Source: Gaiellasilicea sp963789355
GTDB lineage: Bacteria > Actinomycetota > Thermoleophilia > Gaiellales > Gaiellaceae
Direction: 5' to 3'
DNA: 64,000 nucleotides
Assembly (NCBI GenBank): GCA_963789355.1
Contig: CAWBKK010000005.1
Span: 1 to 64,000, forward strand
Position numbers and translations under genes: made by a program. Position 1 is the stretch's first letter. The number at the start of each line of letters is the position of its first letter. The notes below the pieces were generated by a model. That model did no database searches, was not told where the DNA came from, and saw only the letters and a program-made list of their open reading frames with translations. Shown piece after piece: positions 1 through 10,324 of this stretch.

Positions 1-442
1 TTTGAGCGCTGGAACAAGGATCGGGCAGGTCGCGATATTCAGGAGCTCGTGCGTGCCGAGCCTTCATGTATCCGGCGCTGGTTGCCGTCGCGTGCAGCAT
101 CGCGCGGCGGCGGCCGGCGCCGTGGCGTCGATCAGCGGACCGACCGGGGTTTCGATCCCGAGGCCGCAGCGGGGCCTCGACAAGCCCGCGTTTGAACGGC
201 GCATAGACGGGCGCGGCAGTGCTGCAGCTGGCAGCCGCCGCAGATGCCGAAGTATCGGCAGATCGGATCGATGCGATCAGGGCTTGGTTCAATGACCGAT
301 TGAAGCACATTTCGATCATTATTTATCGCGATTTCTACGCGTTCGTCCGGCAAAGCGAACGGCACGAACGACGCGGCGGCCATCATGTTCGGCGATGCCT
401 TCGCCGCGCGCCCCGAGCGCAAGCGATGGTGACGTCTGCCAT
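1..442 (-). CDS. TrmA/RlmD-family class I RNA (uracil-5-)methyltransferase, N-terminal part, cut by the window edge
   Basis: The readable N-terminus begins MADVTIA, continues through a TRAM-like stretch (GEGIAEHDGRRVF, FVPFALPDERVEI) and reaches the Fe-S cluster motif CRYFGICGGCQLQH, which is typical of RumA/RlmD/TrmA enzymes that make 5-methyluridine in rRNA or tRNA. The SAM-binding domain lies beyond the left edge. The ATG (complement 440-442) overlaps the stop of the upstream oxidoreductase as TAATG, so translation is probably coupled. At least two one-base errors interrupt the frame, near 390-430 and near 230. The family is clear, but the exact target (rRNA or tRNA) cannot be told from this fragment. 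Confidence 0.8.
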
Positions 443-3363
443 TACGGGCGGCTGACGTATTCGAGGAGGCTCGCGATCGACACGAACGGGATGCCGATCG
501 CGCTCGGTGAGGCCGGTCGCGCAGGTCGAGACGGTCGAGACGCCGATCTTGCAGTCGGCCGGGACTGTCGTCCTTGGCGAAGCGCGTCGCGTGCGCGTTG
601 AGCTCGGGCACGAACAGCCCCTTGTCGCCGGCATAGCCGCAGCAGGTGACGAGCGTCAGCACCGACGACCTTCTCGGCGCACGCCGCGGCGAGCGCCTTC
701 GATCAGCGGCCTGCTCCTTCAGCCGCTGCGCCGAGCAGTTGTGATGCACGGCGACCACCGGCAGCGGCCTGGTGATCGTGAGCCGCGGCAGGATCTCGCG
801 AACCAGGAACTCGGCGCTGTCCATCACCGGCGCCTCGCCCGGATGCTCGCGCATGTGCTTGGCGCAGGTCGAGGCGTCGGTGACGACCGGCAGCGCTGCC
901 GGCCTCGGAGAGCCGGTCGAGCGTCTCCCGCGTCGGCCGCCGACGCGCTCGGCTTCCTCCGGGAAGCCCTTGGACTGGAACGGCTGGCCGCAGCAGGCGC
1001 CATCGAGATGGTCCGGCACGACCGGATCGAACCCGGCGCGCCGTCAGCAGCTCGAGCATCGCGTCGGTCGCCGGCAGCATGCCGTTCTCGCGCGTCGGCG
1101 CGCCGAACATGCGCGTCGCGCAGGACGGGAAATAGACCACGCGCATGTCCGGCATGGTCGCGATGCTGACCGGGATCGATCTCGCCGGATCGTTGCGCAG
1201 GTTGGCGCCGCGACGGCTTCGGCGCGCCCGGGCCCGGGCCGCAGCGCGCGGGTGACGCGCGGGACCGCGCCGCCGGTGCACCTTGCGCACGACGCCGGCC
1301 AGCGCGTCGGTCGCCCCATCGCCGATGATCGTGCGCGAACAGCGCCTGGGCGCCGACGCCGAGCTTCATGCCGCGTTTCGACGCGCCCGCGTATGGCCGC
1401 CGGCCCAGTGGGCGACGTTGCGGCGCTCGGCATCGGTGCGGCGCCGCGCGCGCTCGCCGATCACCATCGTGCCGGTCTCGATGCCGACCGGGCAGCGCAG
1501 CGCGCAGACATTGCCGGCCGCGCAGGTCGAGAGGCCCGCATAGTCGAAGCTCTCGTCCATCGCCGCCGAGCCGCTCCGGATCCTCGCCGGTCTCCCGCAG
1601 CCGCGCCCGCTCGCGCGTCACGACGATGCGCTGGCGCGGCGACAGCGTCAGGTGCGTCGACGGGCACGCCGGCTCGCAGAAGCCGCACTCGATGCAGAGG
1701 TCGACGATCGGGTCGGCCAGCGGCATCAGCTTCAGGTTCTTGATGTGCACGTCGCGGATCGGGGGTGATCAGCACGCCCGGATTGAGCAGCCCCTCGGGA
1801 TCGAACAGCGGCTTGATCCGCTGCATGATCGCGATAGGCCTTGGCGCCCCACTCGGCCTCGACGAACGGCGCGATGGCGCGGCCGGTGCCGTGCTCGGCC
1901 TTGAGCGAGCCGCCATAGCGGATCGAGACGAACTCGCCGAGCGCCTTGCGAGAAGGCGTCGAACTTTTCCGCCGCGCCCGGCTCCATGAAGTTGTCGCTC
2001 ATCTGGAAATGCAGGTTCCCGGCGAGCGCGTGGCCGAAGATGATCGCGTCCTCGTAGCCGTAATCGTCGAGCAGCTTGCGCATATCGATGACGAAGTCGG
2101 CGAGCCTGTCGATCGGCGCCGCGACGTCCTCGGTCAGCATCGAGGTGCCCTTGGGCCGCGCCGCGCCGCCCGAGGCGAAGAAGCCCTTGCGCACGTCCCA
2201 GAGCGCGTGGACTGCGCGCCTCGTCGGTCGAGAAGTCGATCTTGGTCGCGCCCTCGCTCTCGAGGATCGCGACGCACTTCGCGACCTCGATCTCCAGCGT
2301 CTCCGGCGTCGGCGCCGAGACGTCGATCAGCACCGCCGGCGAGGTCTCGGTGAAGTACGGCACGCAGCGGCGCGATCGCCGGCAGGTGCTCGCACCGTCG
2401 CCAGCGCCCGGCGCTCGATGTACTCGGCCGCGGTGACGCCGGTCGTCGTCTGCACGCCGCCATTGGCGAGCTTGCGAGATGGCGCGGGCGCAGGAATAGG
2501 GATCGGGGAAGACGACGAGGTCGGTCGCCTTGTGCGGATGCTCGTCGATGGTGCGGTAGGTCACCTCGGAGACGAAGCCGAGCGTGCCCTCCGAGCCGAC
2601 GATCAGGTGGATCAGGATGTCGATCGGGTCGTGGAAATCGACCAGCGCATTGATCGAATAGCCGACGGTGTTCTTGATCCGGTATTTCTTCCGGATCAGC
2701 GCGACGAGCTCCTCATCGGCCATCACCTCGTGATGCAGCGCTGCGAGCGCAGCGAGCAGCGTCGGCATGCGATGTTGCGGAACGCCGCGACCGAGGCCGG
2801 ATCGCCGGTATCGAGCACGGTGCCGTCGACCAGCATCACCCGCAGCCGCACCATGGTGTGGTAGGTGTTGTAGGCGACCCCGCAGCACATGCCGGACGAG
2901 TTGTTGTTGACCACGCCGCCGATCTTGCAGGTCGCCTGGCGACGCCGGGATCGGGCCCGAGCTTCTTGTTGAACGGCTTCAGCGCCCTGTTGGCGTTGGC
3001 GACGATGATCGCCGGCCCGAGCGTGACGCGCTCGCCGTCGTCGTGGATCTGCGAGCTTGCGCCAGCCGTCGCCGAGCACGGCGAGCACGCCGTCGGTCAT
3101 CGCCTGGCCCGAGAGCGAGGTGCCGGCGGCGCGGAAGGTCAGCGGCAGGCTTTCGGCGCGCGCCGCCTCGATCACCGCGCGGACCTCGTCCTCGGTGTTG
3201 ACGATGACGACGACCGCCGGGACCAGCCGGTAGGAGCTGGCATCGCCCGAATAGGCATAGGTCATCAGCGGATCGGTCATGATCCGCTCGGGCTTGATGA
3301 TGCCCTGAGCCGCGCGACGACGCCCGCCGCGGCGGCCTGCCGGTCCACCCCGAGGGGCGCCAT
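442..3363 (-). CDS. FAD-binding and (Fe-S)-binding oxidoreductase (D-lactate / D-2-hydroxyacid dehydrogenase type, GlcD-GlcF fusion)
   Basis: This reads as one protein of about 950 residues across several frames. The N-terminal FAD-binding PCMH part contains YSGDASSYRLVP and RAAGTSLSGQAM, then SGMCCGVAYNTYHT. The middle is an FAD-oxidase C-terminal domain (LIVGSEGTLGFVSEVTYRT). Next comes a ferredoxin-like segment, CIECGFCEPACPS. CCG-type cysteine-rich domains follow (ACCGQPFQSKGF and TCCGYAGDKGLF). This is the domain order of membrane-associated D-2-hydroxyacid dehydrogenases (YdiJ/Dld-II type), which pass electrons from FAD to Fe-S clusters. The start is the ATG at 3361-3363 and the stop is TAA at 442-444, overlapping the methyltransferase ATG. 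About ten frameshifts occur and look like sequencing errors. The substrate is not determinable. Confidence 0.85.
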
Positions 3364-3488
3364 CTGTTCACAGTCTCAGCCTTCCGACCATAAGCCCGTG
3401 CATGTCTAGAAGCTTTCGGCGGGAGTGGGGAGGCTGGATTTAGTCGCACGCTTGACCAGCCGCCCGGCAGGGCGTTTGCTCCCATCCC

Positions 3489-4351
3489 ATGGAGTTCGCG
3501 CTGCACTTTCCGGGCGCCGCTCGACCGCCTCGTCGAGTCGATCACCTTCTATGCCGGGCTTTGCGCCCGCGCATGACCGCGAGAAGCTGATCCCGGACGG
3601 GGCGATCCAGATCATCGTCGACCTGACCGATACGCCGAAGAAGCTCTATGCCGGCGAGACGTCGCCAGTCGCCGTCGACTTCCGCAAGAGCTGGATTTCG
3701 GGGATGCAGCAGCGCTGGATCGTGATCGAAGCGCAGCAGCAGTCCTCGATGCTGGTGATCCGCTTCCGGCCCGGCGGCGCGCTACGCCTTCGTGCGTCAC
3801 GATGCCGACGGCGCTGACCGACGCGGTCTATCCGCTCGAGGACGTGCTCAGGTCGTGCCGCGAGCTCGCTGCGCGATCGGGTGCTCGCGGCGCCGCACGG
3901 TCGCCGCGAAAAGTTCGCCGCGGCGGAGGCGTGGCTGCTCGAGCAGGCGGGCACGGCCCTGCCGCTCAACTCCGCCGCCGCGCATCTCGCGCCGCGGCTC
4001 GGCCGGCCCGGACTTCGCGTCCGCGATGCGGTGGCAGAGACCGGCTTCACCGAGCGGCAGGTGCTCAGTCTCTTCCGCCGCTGGATCGGGGTCAGCCCCA
4101 AGCAGTACGCCCGCATCAGCCGCTTCCAGCACGCTGCTGCAATCGCTCGCGCGTCATGGCGCCGAGGATCCGGGGCTTGGCGCGCCAGCGCTGCCGCCAC
4201 CCGACTGGGCCGCGTCGCGGCCGAGACCGGCTACGCCGACCAGACCCATCTGACGCACGAGTTCCACGCCTTCGCGGGCATGACGCCGGGTGCCTATGTC
4301 GCGGCGTATCGCGGGCTCACCAACTATCTGCCGATCACGCTCGCCGACTAG
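3489..4351 (+). CDS. AraC-family transcriptional regulator with DUF6597-like N-terminus
   Basis: The reconstructed protein (about 285 residues) starts MEFALHFPGAALDRLVESI. Its N-terminal sensing domain contains REKLIPDGAIQIIVDL, and the C-terminal AraC helix-turn-helix pair includes FTERQVLSLFRRWIGVSPKQYARISRFQ and GYADQTHLTHEFHAFAGMTPGAY. The second helix-turn-helix with its F-R-x-x-x-G-x-x-P-x-x-Y pattern is diagnostic of the family. It is transcribed towards the DUF1761 gene and away from the oxidoreductase gene, so either neighbour could be a target. It has several one-base indels (near 3780, 3868, 4137 and 4198). The ligand is unknown. Confidence 0.85.
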
Positions 4352-4426
4352 GACTTCCGTTTTTTGCAATACGCCTGCGTAGTGCGGGTGCATCGTGATG
4401 CGCGACACACAAGGGGGAATCGGACA

Positions 4427-4825
4427 ATGCCTGCAGTCAACTGGCTGGCGGTGATCGCCGCGGCCGTATCGATGTTCGTGATCGGCGGGCGTCTGGTACT
4501 CGGTGCTGTTCGCCAAGCCCTGGCAGATGGCCGCGGGTTTCACCGACGAAGCGCTCAAGAACGCGCAACATGCCGATGATCTTCGGGCTCGCGTTCGTCC
4601 TCAGCCTGCTGATGGCGGCGAACCTCGCGTTCTTCGTCTCCGGGCGTCGCCGACCTCGGCGCGGTCATCGGCTATTCGGTCGCCGCCGGTCTCGGCTGGG
4701 CCGCGTTCGGGCTCTCGGTCGTCGCGCTGTTCGAGCGGCGGCCGCTCACCTACCACCTCATCAACGGCGGCTACCTGACGGTCGCGTTCGTCGTGATGGG
4801 GCTGATCCTGGGGCTATGGCGGTAG
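4427..4825 (+). CDS. DUF1761-family integral membrane protein
   Basis: A small membrane protein of about 130 residues, starting MPAVNWLAVIAAAVSMFVIGG. It has four predicted hydrophobic segments: near the N-terminus, IFGLAFVLSLLMAANLAFFV, a glycine/alanine-rich third segment and AFVVMGLILGLWR at the end. The order and the LWYSVLFAKPW-type motif after the first helix match the DUF1761 family, whose function is unknown. The gene follows the AraC regulator by about 75 bp on the same strand. Two or three indels split it into overlapping frames. The stop is TAG at 4823-4825, a few bases before the convergent flavoprotein gene ends. Confidence 0.75.
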
Positions 4826-4828
4826 TCC

Positions 4829-6810
4829 TCAGCCCACCACCTCGATCGGCGGGCCCGGGAAGGTCGAGAAGCCGGTGATGGCGTTGCCGCCGAGCAGCTC
4901 GTTGACGGCGCGGCCGGCCTGGTCGATCGCGGAATGCGCATAGGCGTAGGCGCCGGCGTCGGAGTTGGCGATGGCGATGCGGCCCCAGGCTTTGCGTGCA
5001 GATCTCGATCGGCAGCGGTCCGTCGGGCCAGAACTGATCCCAGGGACGCATGTATTCGAGCGCGTAGCCGTGGCTCCAGCGGTTGACGGTGATCGCCTCG
5101 ATGTCGCGCGCCGCATCGAAGCCGCCGTCCTGAGCGCGCGGTTCAGCAGGTCGCGGAGTTCGCGCTCGAGGTCCTCGAACGGCATCTCGGCGAGCTGGTA
5201 GCGGCCCGCCGGCGCCTGCTCGCGCGCCGACATCTTGGGGTCGCCGGTCAGCGGCATCGCCGAGATGTGGAGCAGGATCGGGATCGGCCGGCACGTCGGC
5301 GAACTTGTAGTCGCCCATCGACACCGGGAAATCGATGTCCGCGCCGTCGCCAGAAGCCGCCGGGATCGGCGAATCTCGGCCACGCCGAGCTTCGCCATCG
5401 CTTCCCAGTTGCGGATCAGCACGTTGGTGTAGATCAGCGGCATCTTGTGCTGGTCGTTGAGCGCGTCGACCTGCTCCTCGCGCGATCTCGTCGGTGAGGA
5501 ACGGGATCACCCGGTGCCAGCAGGCGAGGACGACCTGCGCGGCGGTCACGGTCGTGAGCTCGTCGCCCTCGGTGTAGGTCAGCGTGACGCTCTCAGCCGT
5601 CGCGGGATCGCCATCGTGCTTGACACGGCACGACCGATGAGTTGAGCCGCAGCCGTACGGGCGTCCCGTCGACGTCGAGCTTGCTGTAGTCGACGCCGGT
5701 GGTGACGAGGTCCTCCATCGTCGAGCCGGGCAGCGCGTCGGGGATGAGCGTCGCGCACGAGCGAGCGGGCGATGCCGGCGTTGCCGTCGGGGAAGTGGTA
5801 GATGTAGGCGTCGGGGTCGGTGAGGGCGAGCCGGCCCGAGGGGCTCATCGTCTTGTAGGGCACCTCGCCGAGGTCCATGCCGGCAAAGCCCGGGTTCCAG
5901 TTGCCCCAGGCATCGAGCGCCGTGGTGCCGTCGATCCCCATGCCGAAGTAGCCTTCGGTCGAATTCTGGAAATAGGTGACGAGCTGCGCGTCGTAGCCGC
6001 AGATCTTGCGTGAGGAAGTCGGCGTAGGTCGTCTGCGACAGGATCTCGAACTTCTCCTCGCGCGTCTTGCCGGCGAGGTAGTCGGGCGGCGCGTCGATGA
6101 GCTCGATGAGGTTGGCCTTGGCGCGTGTCGTTGAGCGGGGTGTTGGGCACCCATTCCGCGGCGACGTCCGTCGCGGGCACCATCACGTCGGTGCCGAACT
6201 GCTCCTTGCGGAAGAGCACGCCATCGCCGAGCCCGCGCTCCTCGTGCCAGGTCTGGTCGTAGTAGGTCTCGAACTTGCTGACGTCGATGCCGATGTCGGC
6301 GATCGTCTGGGTGACGAGCGGCGACCAGTAGCTCGGCGTCTGCATCGACTGGCTGCCGCCATAGCCGATGATGGTCTTGCCGTTCGACGCGGTGAACTCG
6401 TTGCGGCGCGCGTGGCCGCCGAACTCGTCGTTGTTCTCGAGGATCAGGACTTTGCTGTCGGGCCTCTGCTGGCGGAAGAGGTAGGCCGCGGCGAGCCCGG
6501 AGATGCCGCCGCCGACGACGACGAGGTCGTAGCTCTCGCCGGTCGCGACGGGCTCGGGCGCGTTGTCCCAGAACGTGCCGTCGCGCAGCGCGTGGCCGAC
6601 GTTCATGGCGGCGTCTGAGTGACCGCGAAGGCCGGTGATGGTCGGGGGAGCGCCGGGCTGCTCGATCCCGGCCTGGGCGGCGCCCGGGCCGAAGCCGATG
6701 CTGGCTGCTGCCGCGCCGCCGATGGTCAGGGCAACGCCGTTGAGGAAATCGCGCCGGCTGATCGGCCGGTCCATGCCCAGCTCACGGTCGCGTTCGGACC
6801 ATCTGGTCAT
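4829..6810 (-). CDS. Tat-exported FAD-dependent oxidoreductase (NAD(P)/FAD flavoprotein)
   Basis: The N-terminus carries a twin-arginine signal, SRRDFLNGVALTIGGAAAAS, within the first 40 residues. It is followed near residue 95 by a Rossmann dinucleotide motif, DLVVVGGGISGLAAAYLF, then ENNDEFGGHARRNEF. The reconstructed length is about 650 residues. The C-terminus ends NAITGFSTFPGPPIEVVG. The FAD-binding start and Tat signal suggest a folded cofactor-loaded enzyme sent to the periplasm. Distant relatives are amine oxidases and FAD-dependent desaturases. The PadR gene is 60 bp upstream on the same strand, so co-transcription is possible. Multiple single-base errors interrupt the frame from about 6150 downwards. 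The substrate is unknown. Confidence 0.8.
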
Positions 6811-6873
6811 TCGCCGCCTCCCTTACGAGCCCATCATGAAGCATCGGAAGGGAAGCGGCCTGTTGTCAATCGA

Positions 6874-7607
6874 TTAGAGATCGACGCTGTCGTGCGGTCC
6901 GTGCCGGCGGATCTCGCCCGCTGCGTGGCGGAGGATGTCGGCGACGCGGCGCTGCTCGTCCTCGCCGAGCGCGATGGCATCGGCGATCGCGGCCTTGAGG
7001 TCGCGCCGGGCGTCGTTGAACTCCGGCACGACGTCGGGCATGTCGCGATCGGGGGACGGTCCCGGGCGGTGGCCCGGACCGGGGCCGTGGCGGTGACGAT
7101 GAACGTGGACCTCGGCCTCGCGGCGGCCGAACGGCCACTCCTCGGCGACGCGCTCCCGCCATTCGTTCATGCGGGCGCCGGCCTTCTCGAGGAAATCGAG
7201 GGTCGACTCGATCGCCTCGCGGTTGTCCGCGAGGTGCGCCCGGCCCTCGTCGGTGATGGTGTAGAGCTTCTTGTTGCCCTCGGCGCTGGCGGTCACGTAG
7301 CCCGCCTCCTCGAGGTAGGTCAGCGCCGGATAGACGATGCCGGGGCTCGGGCGAATAAAAGCCCTGCGACTTCTCCTCGATCGCCTTGATCAGGTCGTAG
7401 CCGTGGCGCGGCTGCTGCTCGATCAGGTAGAGCGCGACGAGCCGCAGGTCGCCGCTCGCCAGCATCCGGCCGATGCGGAAATTGCTCGCCAAACCCCTCC
7501 CAGCCGCGGGCGAAATCCCAGCCGGCCGAACTGCGGACAAACGCTGCGCCATGCGCTCGAACTTGCGCCAGCCGCGCTCCCAGCGGTGGTCGATGATGAT
7601 CGTGCAT
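6874..7607 (-). CDS. PadR-family transcriptional regulator
   Basis: The winged-helix domain reads RMLASGDLRLVALYLIEQ, PRHGYDLIKAIEEKSQGFYSP, EEAGYVTASAEG and KKLYTITDEGRAHLADN. This is the canonical PadR N-terminal domain. A histidine-rich stretch (EVHVHRHRHGPGPGHR) and a C-terminal helix (FNDARRDLKAAIADAIALGEDEQRRVADILRHA) follow. The N-terminal extension before the HTH begins MHDHHR and is also His-rich, so metal sensing or metal interaction is possible, but this is inference. The ATG is at 7605-7607. Palindromic operators lie just upstream. Indels occur near 7345, 7490 and 7590. Confidence 0.88.
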
Positions 7608-7623
7608 AGGATCTGACGCTCTC

Positions 7624-7711
7624 CGATATATCTTACGATAGCTCGCAAGAGTAGGACGTCGCAGGCCGCGATCGGAACGTCATCAAGATATGCGTCGTAA
7701 GATATATCTTA
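7624..7711 (-). promoter_or_regulatory. PadR-type operator region with ATATATCTTA palindromes
   Basis: Positions 7698-7711 are a perfect 14-bp palindrome (TAAGATATATCTTA). A second copy of the half-site GATATATCTTACG lies at 7625-7637, 17 bp upstream of the PadR start codon. AT-rich dyads of this kind with ATAT/TAAG half-sites are typical PadR binding sites. The left palindrome overlaps the stop codon of the MBL-fold gene. The arrangement suggests autoregulation of padR and whatever is co-transcribed with it. Confidence 0.65.
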
Positions 7712-8559
7712 GGTCAGCACGGCGCCATCGCGGGTAGCGGATGCTACCGCGATCGCTGCGATGTACCGCTCGACCGAGGCGGCCAGCCGCGCCTTGGCGT
7801 CGCGCTTGCTCACGCGGTCCCACCAGGCGGCGTACATGCGGTCGAAGGCGAAGGGCTCGACCGTCCCGGCGATGCTCGCGGACCTTCCTCGCCGAGCAGC
7901 GGGACCAGGTTGGGGTAGGAGTACATGAAGCTCATCCAGCGCGTGTCGGGCACGACCATGATGGTGTCGCCGGTCATCAGCACGCCCTTGCCGTCGGCGC
8001 CGTCCGCCCAGTGCAGCACGGCGCTGCCGTCGAAGTGGCCGCCGCAGCGGATGAGCGTGATGCCCTGGCCGAGGTCGAGCGTCTCGCCGGTCCAGTAGTT
8101 GATCGCCGGATCCGGCCGCATCGACGTATTGGCGCGTCGTCGGCGTGGAGGTAGATCGGCACGCCCGCCGAGCGCCTCGCTCCATTCGATCATCGATGGA
8201 ATAGAAGTGCGGGTGCGAGATCGCGATGGCGCGGAGGCCGCCGAGCATCTTGATCTGCGCCACCGCGTCGTCGGTGATCAGCGGGGTGCAGTCCCAGAGC
8301 ACGCCGCCGCCCGGCTGGCTGATGAACAGCGCCCGCTGGCCGATGGCGATCTGCGGCGTCGCGCCGATGCCGATGAGGTCCGGCTCGAGCTCGCGGATGT
8401 CGCTCGTGTGTGCTTTGCCTGCAGCTCCTCGAGCGTCGTCCAGCTCTGGCCCTTGGCGTTCACATACTGCCGCTCGTCGGCGCAGATGGCGCAGCGCGCG
8501 GGCGGATCGTCGGACAGCGCATAGCCGACTCCGCAGGTGGTGCAGATGAAGGATTGCAT
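7709..8559 (-). CDS. MBL-fold metallo-hydrolase with an N-terminal rubredoxin-like zinc ribbon
   Basis: The N-terminus has two CxxC pairs, FICTTCGVGY and RCAICADE, forming a short zinc-ribbon-like domain of about 30 residues. The rest resembles a metallo-beta-lactamase-fold hydrolase: NLLIGQRALFISQPGGGVLWDCTPL, AIAISHPHFYS (equivalent to the metal-binding H-x-H region), GEALDLGQGITLIRCGGHFDGSAVLHW and GDTIMVVPDTRWMSFMYSYPN. Total length is about 280 residues. It is 100 bp upstream of padR on the same strand. Its stop overlaps an operator palindrome. Frameshifts lie near 7880, 8130, 8165, 8200 and 8405. The substrate is unknown. Confidence 0.75.
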
Positions 8560-8575
8560 CGGAACTCCTCAGAAC

Positions 8576-8604
8576 GAAAAAGCCCGGCACGGAGCCGGGC
8601 TTTG
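8576..8604 (-). terminator. Rho-independent terminator after rplS
   Basis: A GC-rich hairpin (AAAGCCCGGC, short loop, GCCGGGCTTT) is followed on the minus strand by a run of T. It sits about 40 bp past the rplS stop and just upstream of the MBL-fold gene, separating the two transcription units. Confidence 0.8.
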
Positions 8605-8642
8605 AACATCAGTCACGCGCGGGCCGAACTGTGAGGCCCTCG

Positions 8643-9195
8643 TTACTCGGCCTTGGGCTCTGCTGCGGTCTCAGCCGCGGCGCTTCGGCAGCGGCAGCAG
8701 CGGCGGCCTCGGCGGCATCCTTCGCGGCGAGCTCGGCGGCCAGCGCCTCGGCGGCGGCGACCTTCTCGGCCTCGCGGGCGTCCTTGGCCTCGAGGGCGGC
8801 CTCGCGCTCGCCGGCTTCGATCTTCGTGGTGCGGGCGCCACTGGTTCTCGAAGATACGGGCCGACTTACCGCGACGATCGCGCAGGTAGTAGAGCTTGGC
8901 GCGGCGGACCTTGCCGCGCTTCATCACTTCGATGCGGTCGATGTTGGGCGAGAGCACCGGGAACACGCGCTCGACGCCTTCGCCGTAGGAAATCTTGCGA
9001 ACGGTGAAGCTTTCCATGATGCCGGCGCCGGAGCGGGCGATGACCACGCCCTCGTAGGCCTGCAGGCGTTCCTTGTCGCCTTCGCGGATTTTCACCCACA
9101 CCTTGACGGTGTCGCCATGGGTGAAGTCGGGATGCGTGCGCTTGGCGGCGAGCGCATCGTGCTGCTCTTTATTGAGCTGTTCGATGATGTTGCAT
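8643..9195 (-). CDS. rplS: 50S ribosomal protein L19 with Ala/Glu-rich C-terminal tail
   Basis: After correction of one extra base just behind the ATG at 9193-9195, the protein starts MNIIEQLNKEQ. It then reads FTHGDTVKVWVKIREGDKER, AYEGVVIARSGAGIMESFTVRKISYGEGVERVFP and RRAKLYYLRDRRGKSARI, the complete L19 core of about 120 residues. L19 sits at the 30S-50S interface. The remainder is an alanine- and glutamate-rich, probably helical tail to about residue 180, longer than the usual 115-130 residues; such tails occur in alphaproteobacterial L19. It is the last ribosomal gene of the trmD cluster, here separated from trmD by hupE and a copper chaperone gene. Confidence 0.95.
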
Positions 9196-9417
9196 TGAGT
9201 CCGTTCTGATCTTTTCAAAGGAGCGTTTCGCCGGCTTGTGGCCGATCGCCCGGTCTTGGTTGCACGGAGTTTTATGCATTATTGGCCGAGCCGAAGCTCA
9301 AGCGGCGGGGCTATAGATGAAGAATCGGCCCGCGGAGTTTAGGGCCCTGAGGCCCCGTGGCAGACTGGTCCCCGCCGGGAATCCGTGAGGCGACCATCAG
9401 CCCCGGTATGAAGCCGG

Positions 9418-10009
9418 CTAGAGCCAGCCGGCGAGCACGCCGAGGCCGCCCAGCGCGAAGAGCGCCGCCCGCGACCTGCGCCACCGGCCTGCCGTACTTG
9501 CCGACGAGCTTCGCCACGCCCATCGCCGCGGCGATGCCGGCCGCAGTGGAGCAGCGCGGTCGCAAGCGATGAAGCCCGAGCGCATACTCGAAGCCCGAGC
9601 GCGTCGGCCGGCATCTCGGCGCCGTGCGCGTGGCCGTGGAAGATCGCGAAGACGCCGACCAGCGCCATGGCGGCGGCAACCGGCATGGGCTTGCCCCAGG
9701 CCGCGGCGGCGCCGATCACGACGCAGGAGAGCGCAATGCCGAGCTCGACGAACGGCACGCTCGACCTGGCCGACGCCGAGCAGGAAGCCGACCACCATCA
9801 TGCCGACGAAGCTCAGCGGCACGAGCCACAGCGCCCGGCCGCCGAGGACGAAGGCAAAGACGCCGACCGCGACCATCGCGAGGACGTGGTCGATGCCGCC
9901 GATCGGGTGCATGAAGCCATGCAGGAGGCCGGCGGTGTCGCCGTGGCCGGTATGGGCGAAGGCGGCAGTCGGAACGAGGGCAAGCAGAAGGCCGAGAATG
10001 AGCGCGCAT
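9418..10009 (-). CDS. HupE/UreJ-family transporter, probably cobalt (B12-riboswitch controlled)
   Basis: The reconstructed protein of about 195 residues has a signal-like first helix (ALILGLLLALVPTAAFAHTGHG), then the family signature MHPIGGIDHVLAMVAVGVFA, and about six hydrophobic segments ending GGLGVLAGWL. HupE/UreJ proteins are secondary nickel or cobalt permeases; the HPxGGxDHxxAM motif holds the metal ligands. The start ATG (10007-10009) has AAGGAG upstream. Because a cobalamin riboswitch precedes it, cobalt uptake for B12 synthesis is the likely role rather than nickel for hydrogenase or urease. Frameshifts occur near 9470, 9550, 9590, 9765 and 10000. Confidence 0.85.
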
Positions 10010-10014
10010 AATAT

Positions 10015-10037
10015 CTCCTTCGGGACCCACCGTCCCG
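10015..10037 (-). promoter_or_regulatory. Expression-platform hairpin next to the hupE ribosome binding site
   Basis: A CGGGAC/GTCCCG hairpin at 10021-10037 ends one base before the AAGGAG Shine-Dalgarno (minus strand of 10015-10020). Its position between the cobalamin aptamer and the start codon suggests translational control by access to the ribosome binding site. Confidence 0.5.
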
Positions 10038-10050
10038 GTATCGCGTTTAC

Positions 10051-10205
10051 TCGCGACGGCCGGTCTCCTGGCTCCGGGTCCCTCTCCTCCGCCTTCCCAG
10101 TCGCAAACCAGTGGCACGCTGGAGGAGTTATGACCCGATACAGTCGCGGGGGCGGCGCCGGCATCAACCGGTCTTCCCGTTTCACCCACCTCGCGGTAGG
10201 CACCG
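10051..10205 (-). ncRNA. Cobalamin (adenosylcobalamin) riboswitch
   Basis: Read on the minus strand, the conserved blocks appear in order: GGTGGGTGAAACGGGAAG, then CCCGCGACTGTATCGGG, the B12 box region GCCACTGGTTTGCGACTGGG, and finally GACCCGGAGCCAGGAGACCG. These are the core elements of the cobalamin aptamer, including the pseudoknot-forming GCCACTG and the closing CAGGAGACC. It ends about 40 bp before the hupE-like start codon. Confidence 0.93.
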
Positions 10206-10324
10206 TCGTCGCAATCTGTCGCAGGTCTCATCTTTGAGATCAATCGCGAAGCTGCCGCTTTTGCCGCAGGACATCGATCCGCGGAGGGCGTATGCAACCG
10301 CCGCGTCATGGATGGGAAATCAAG

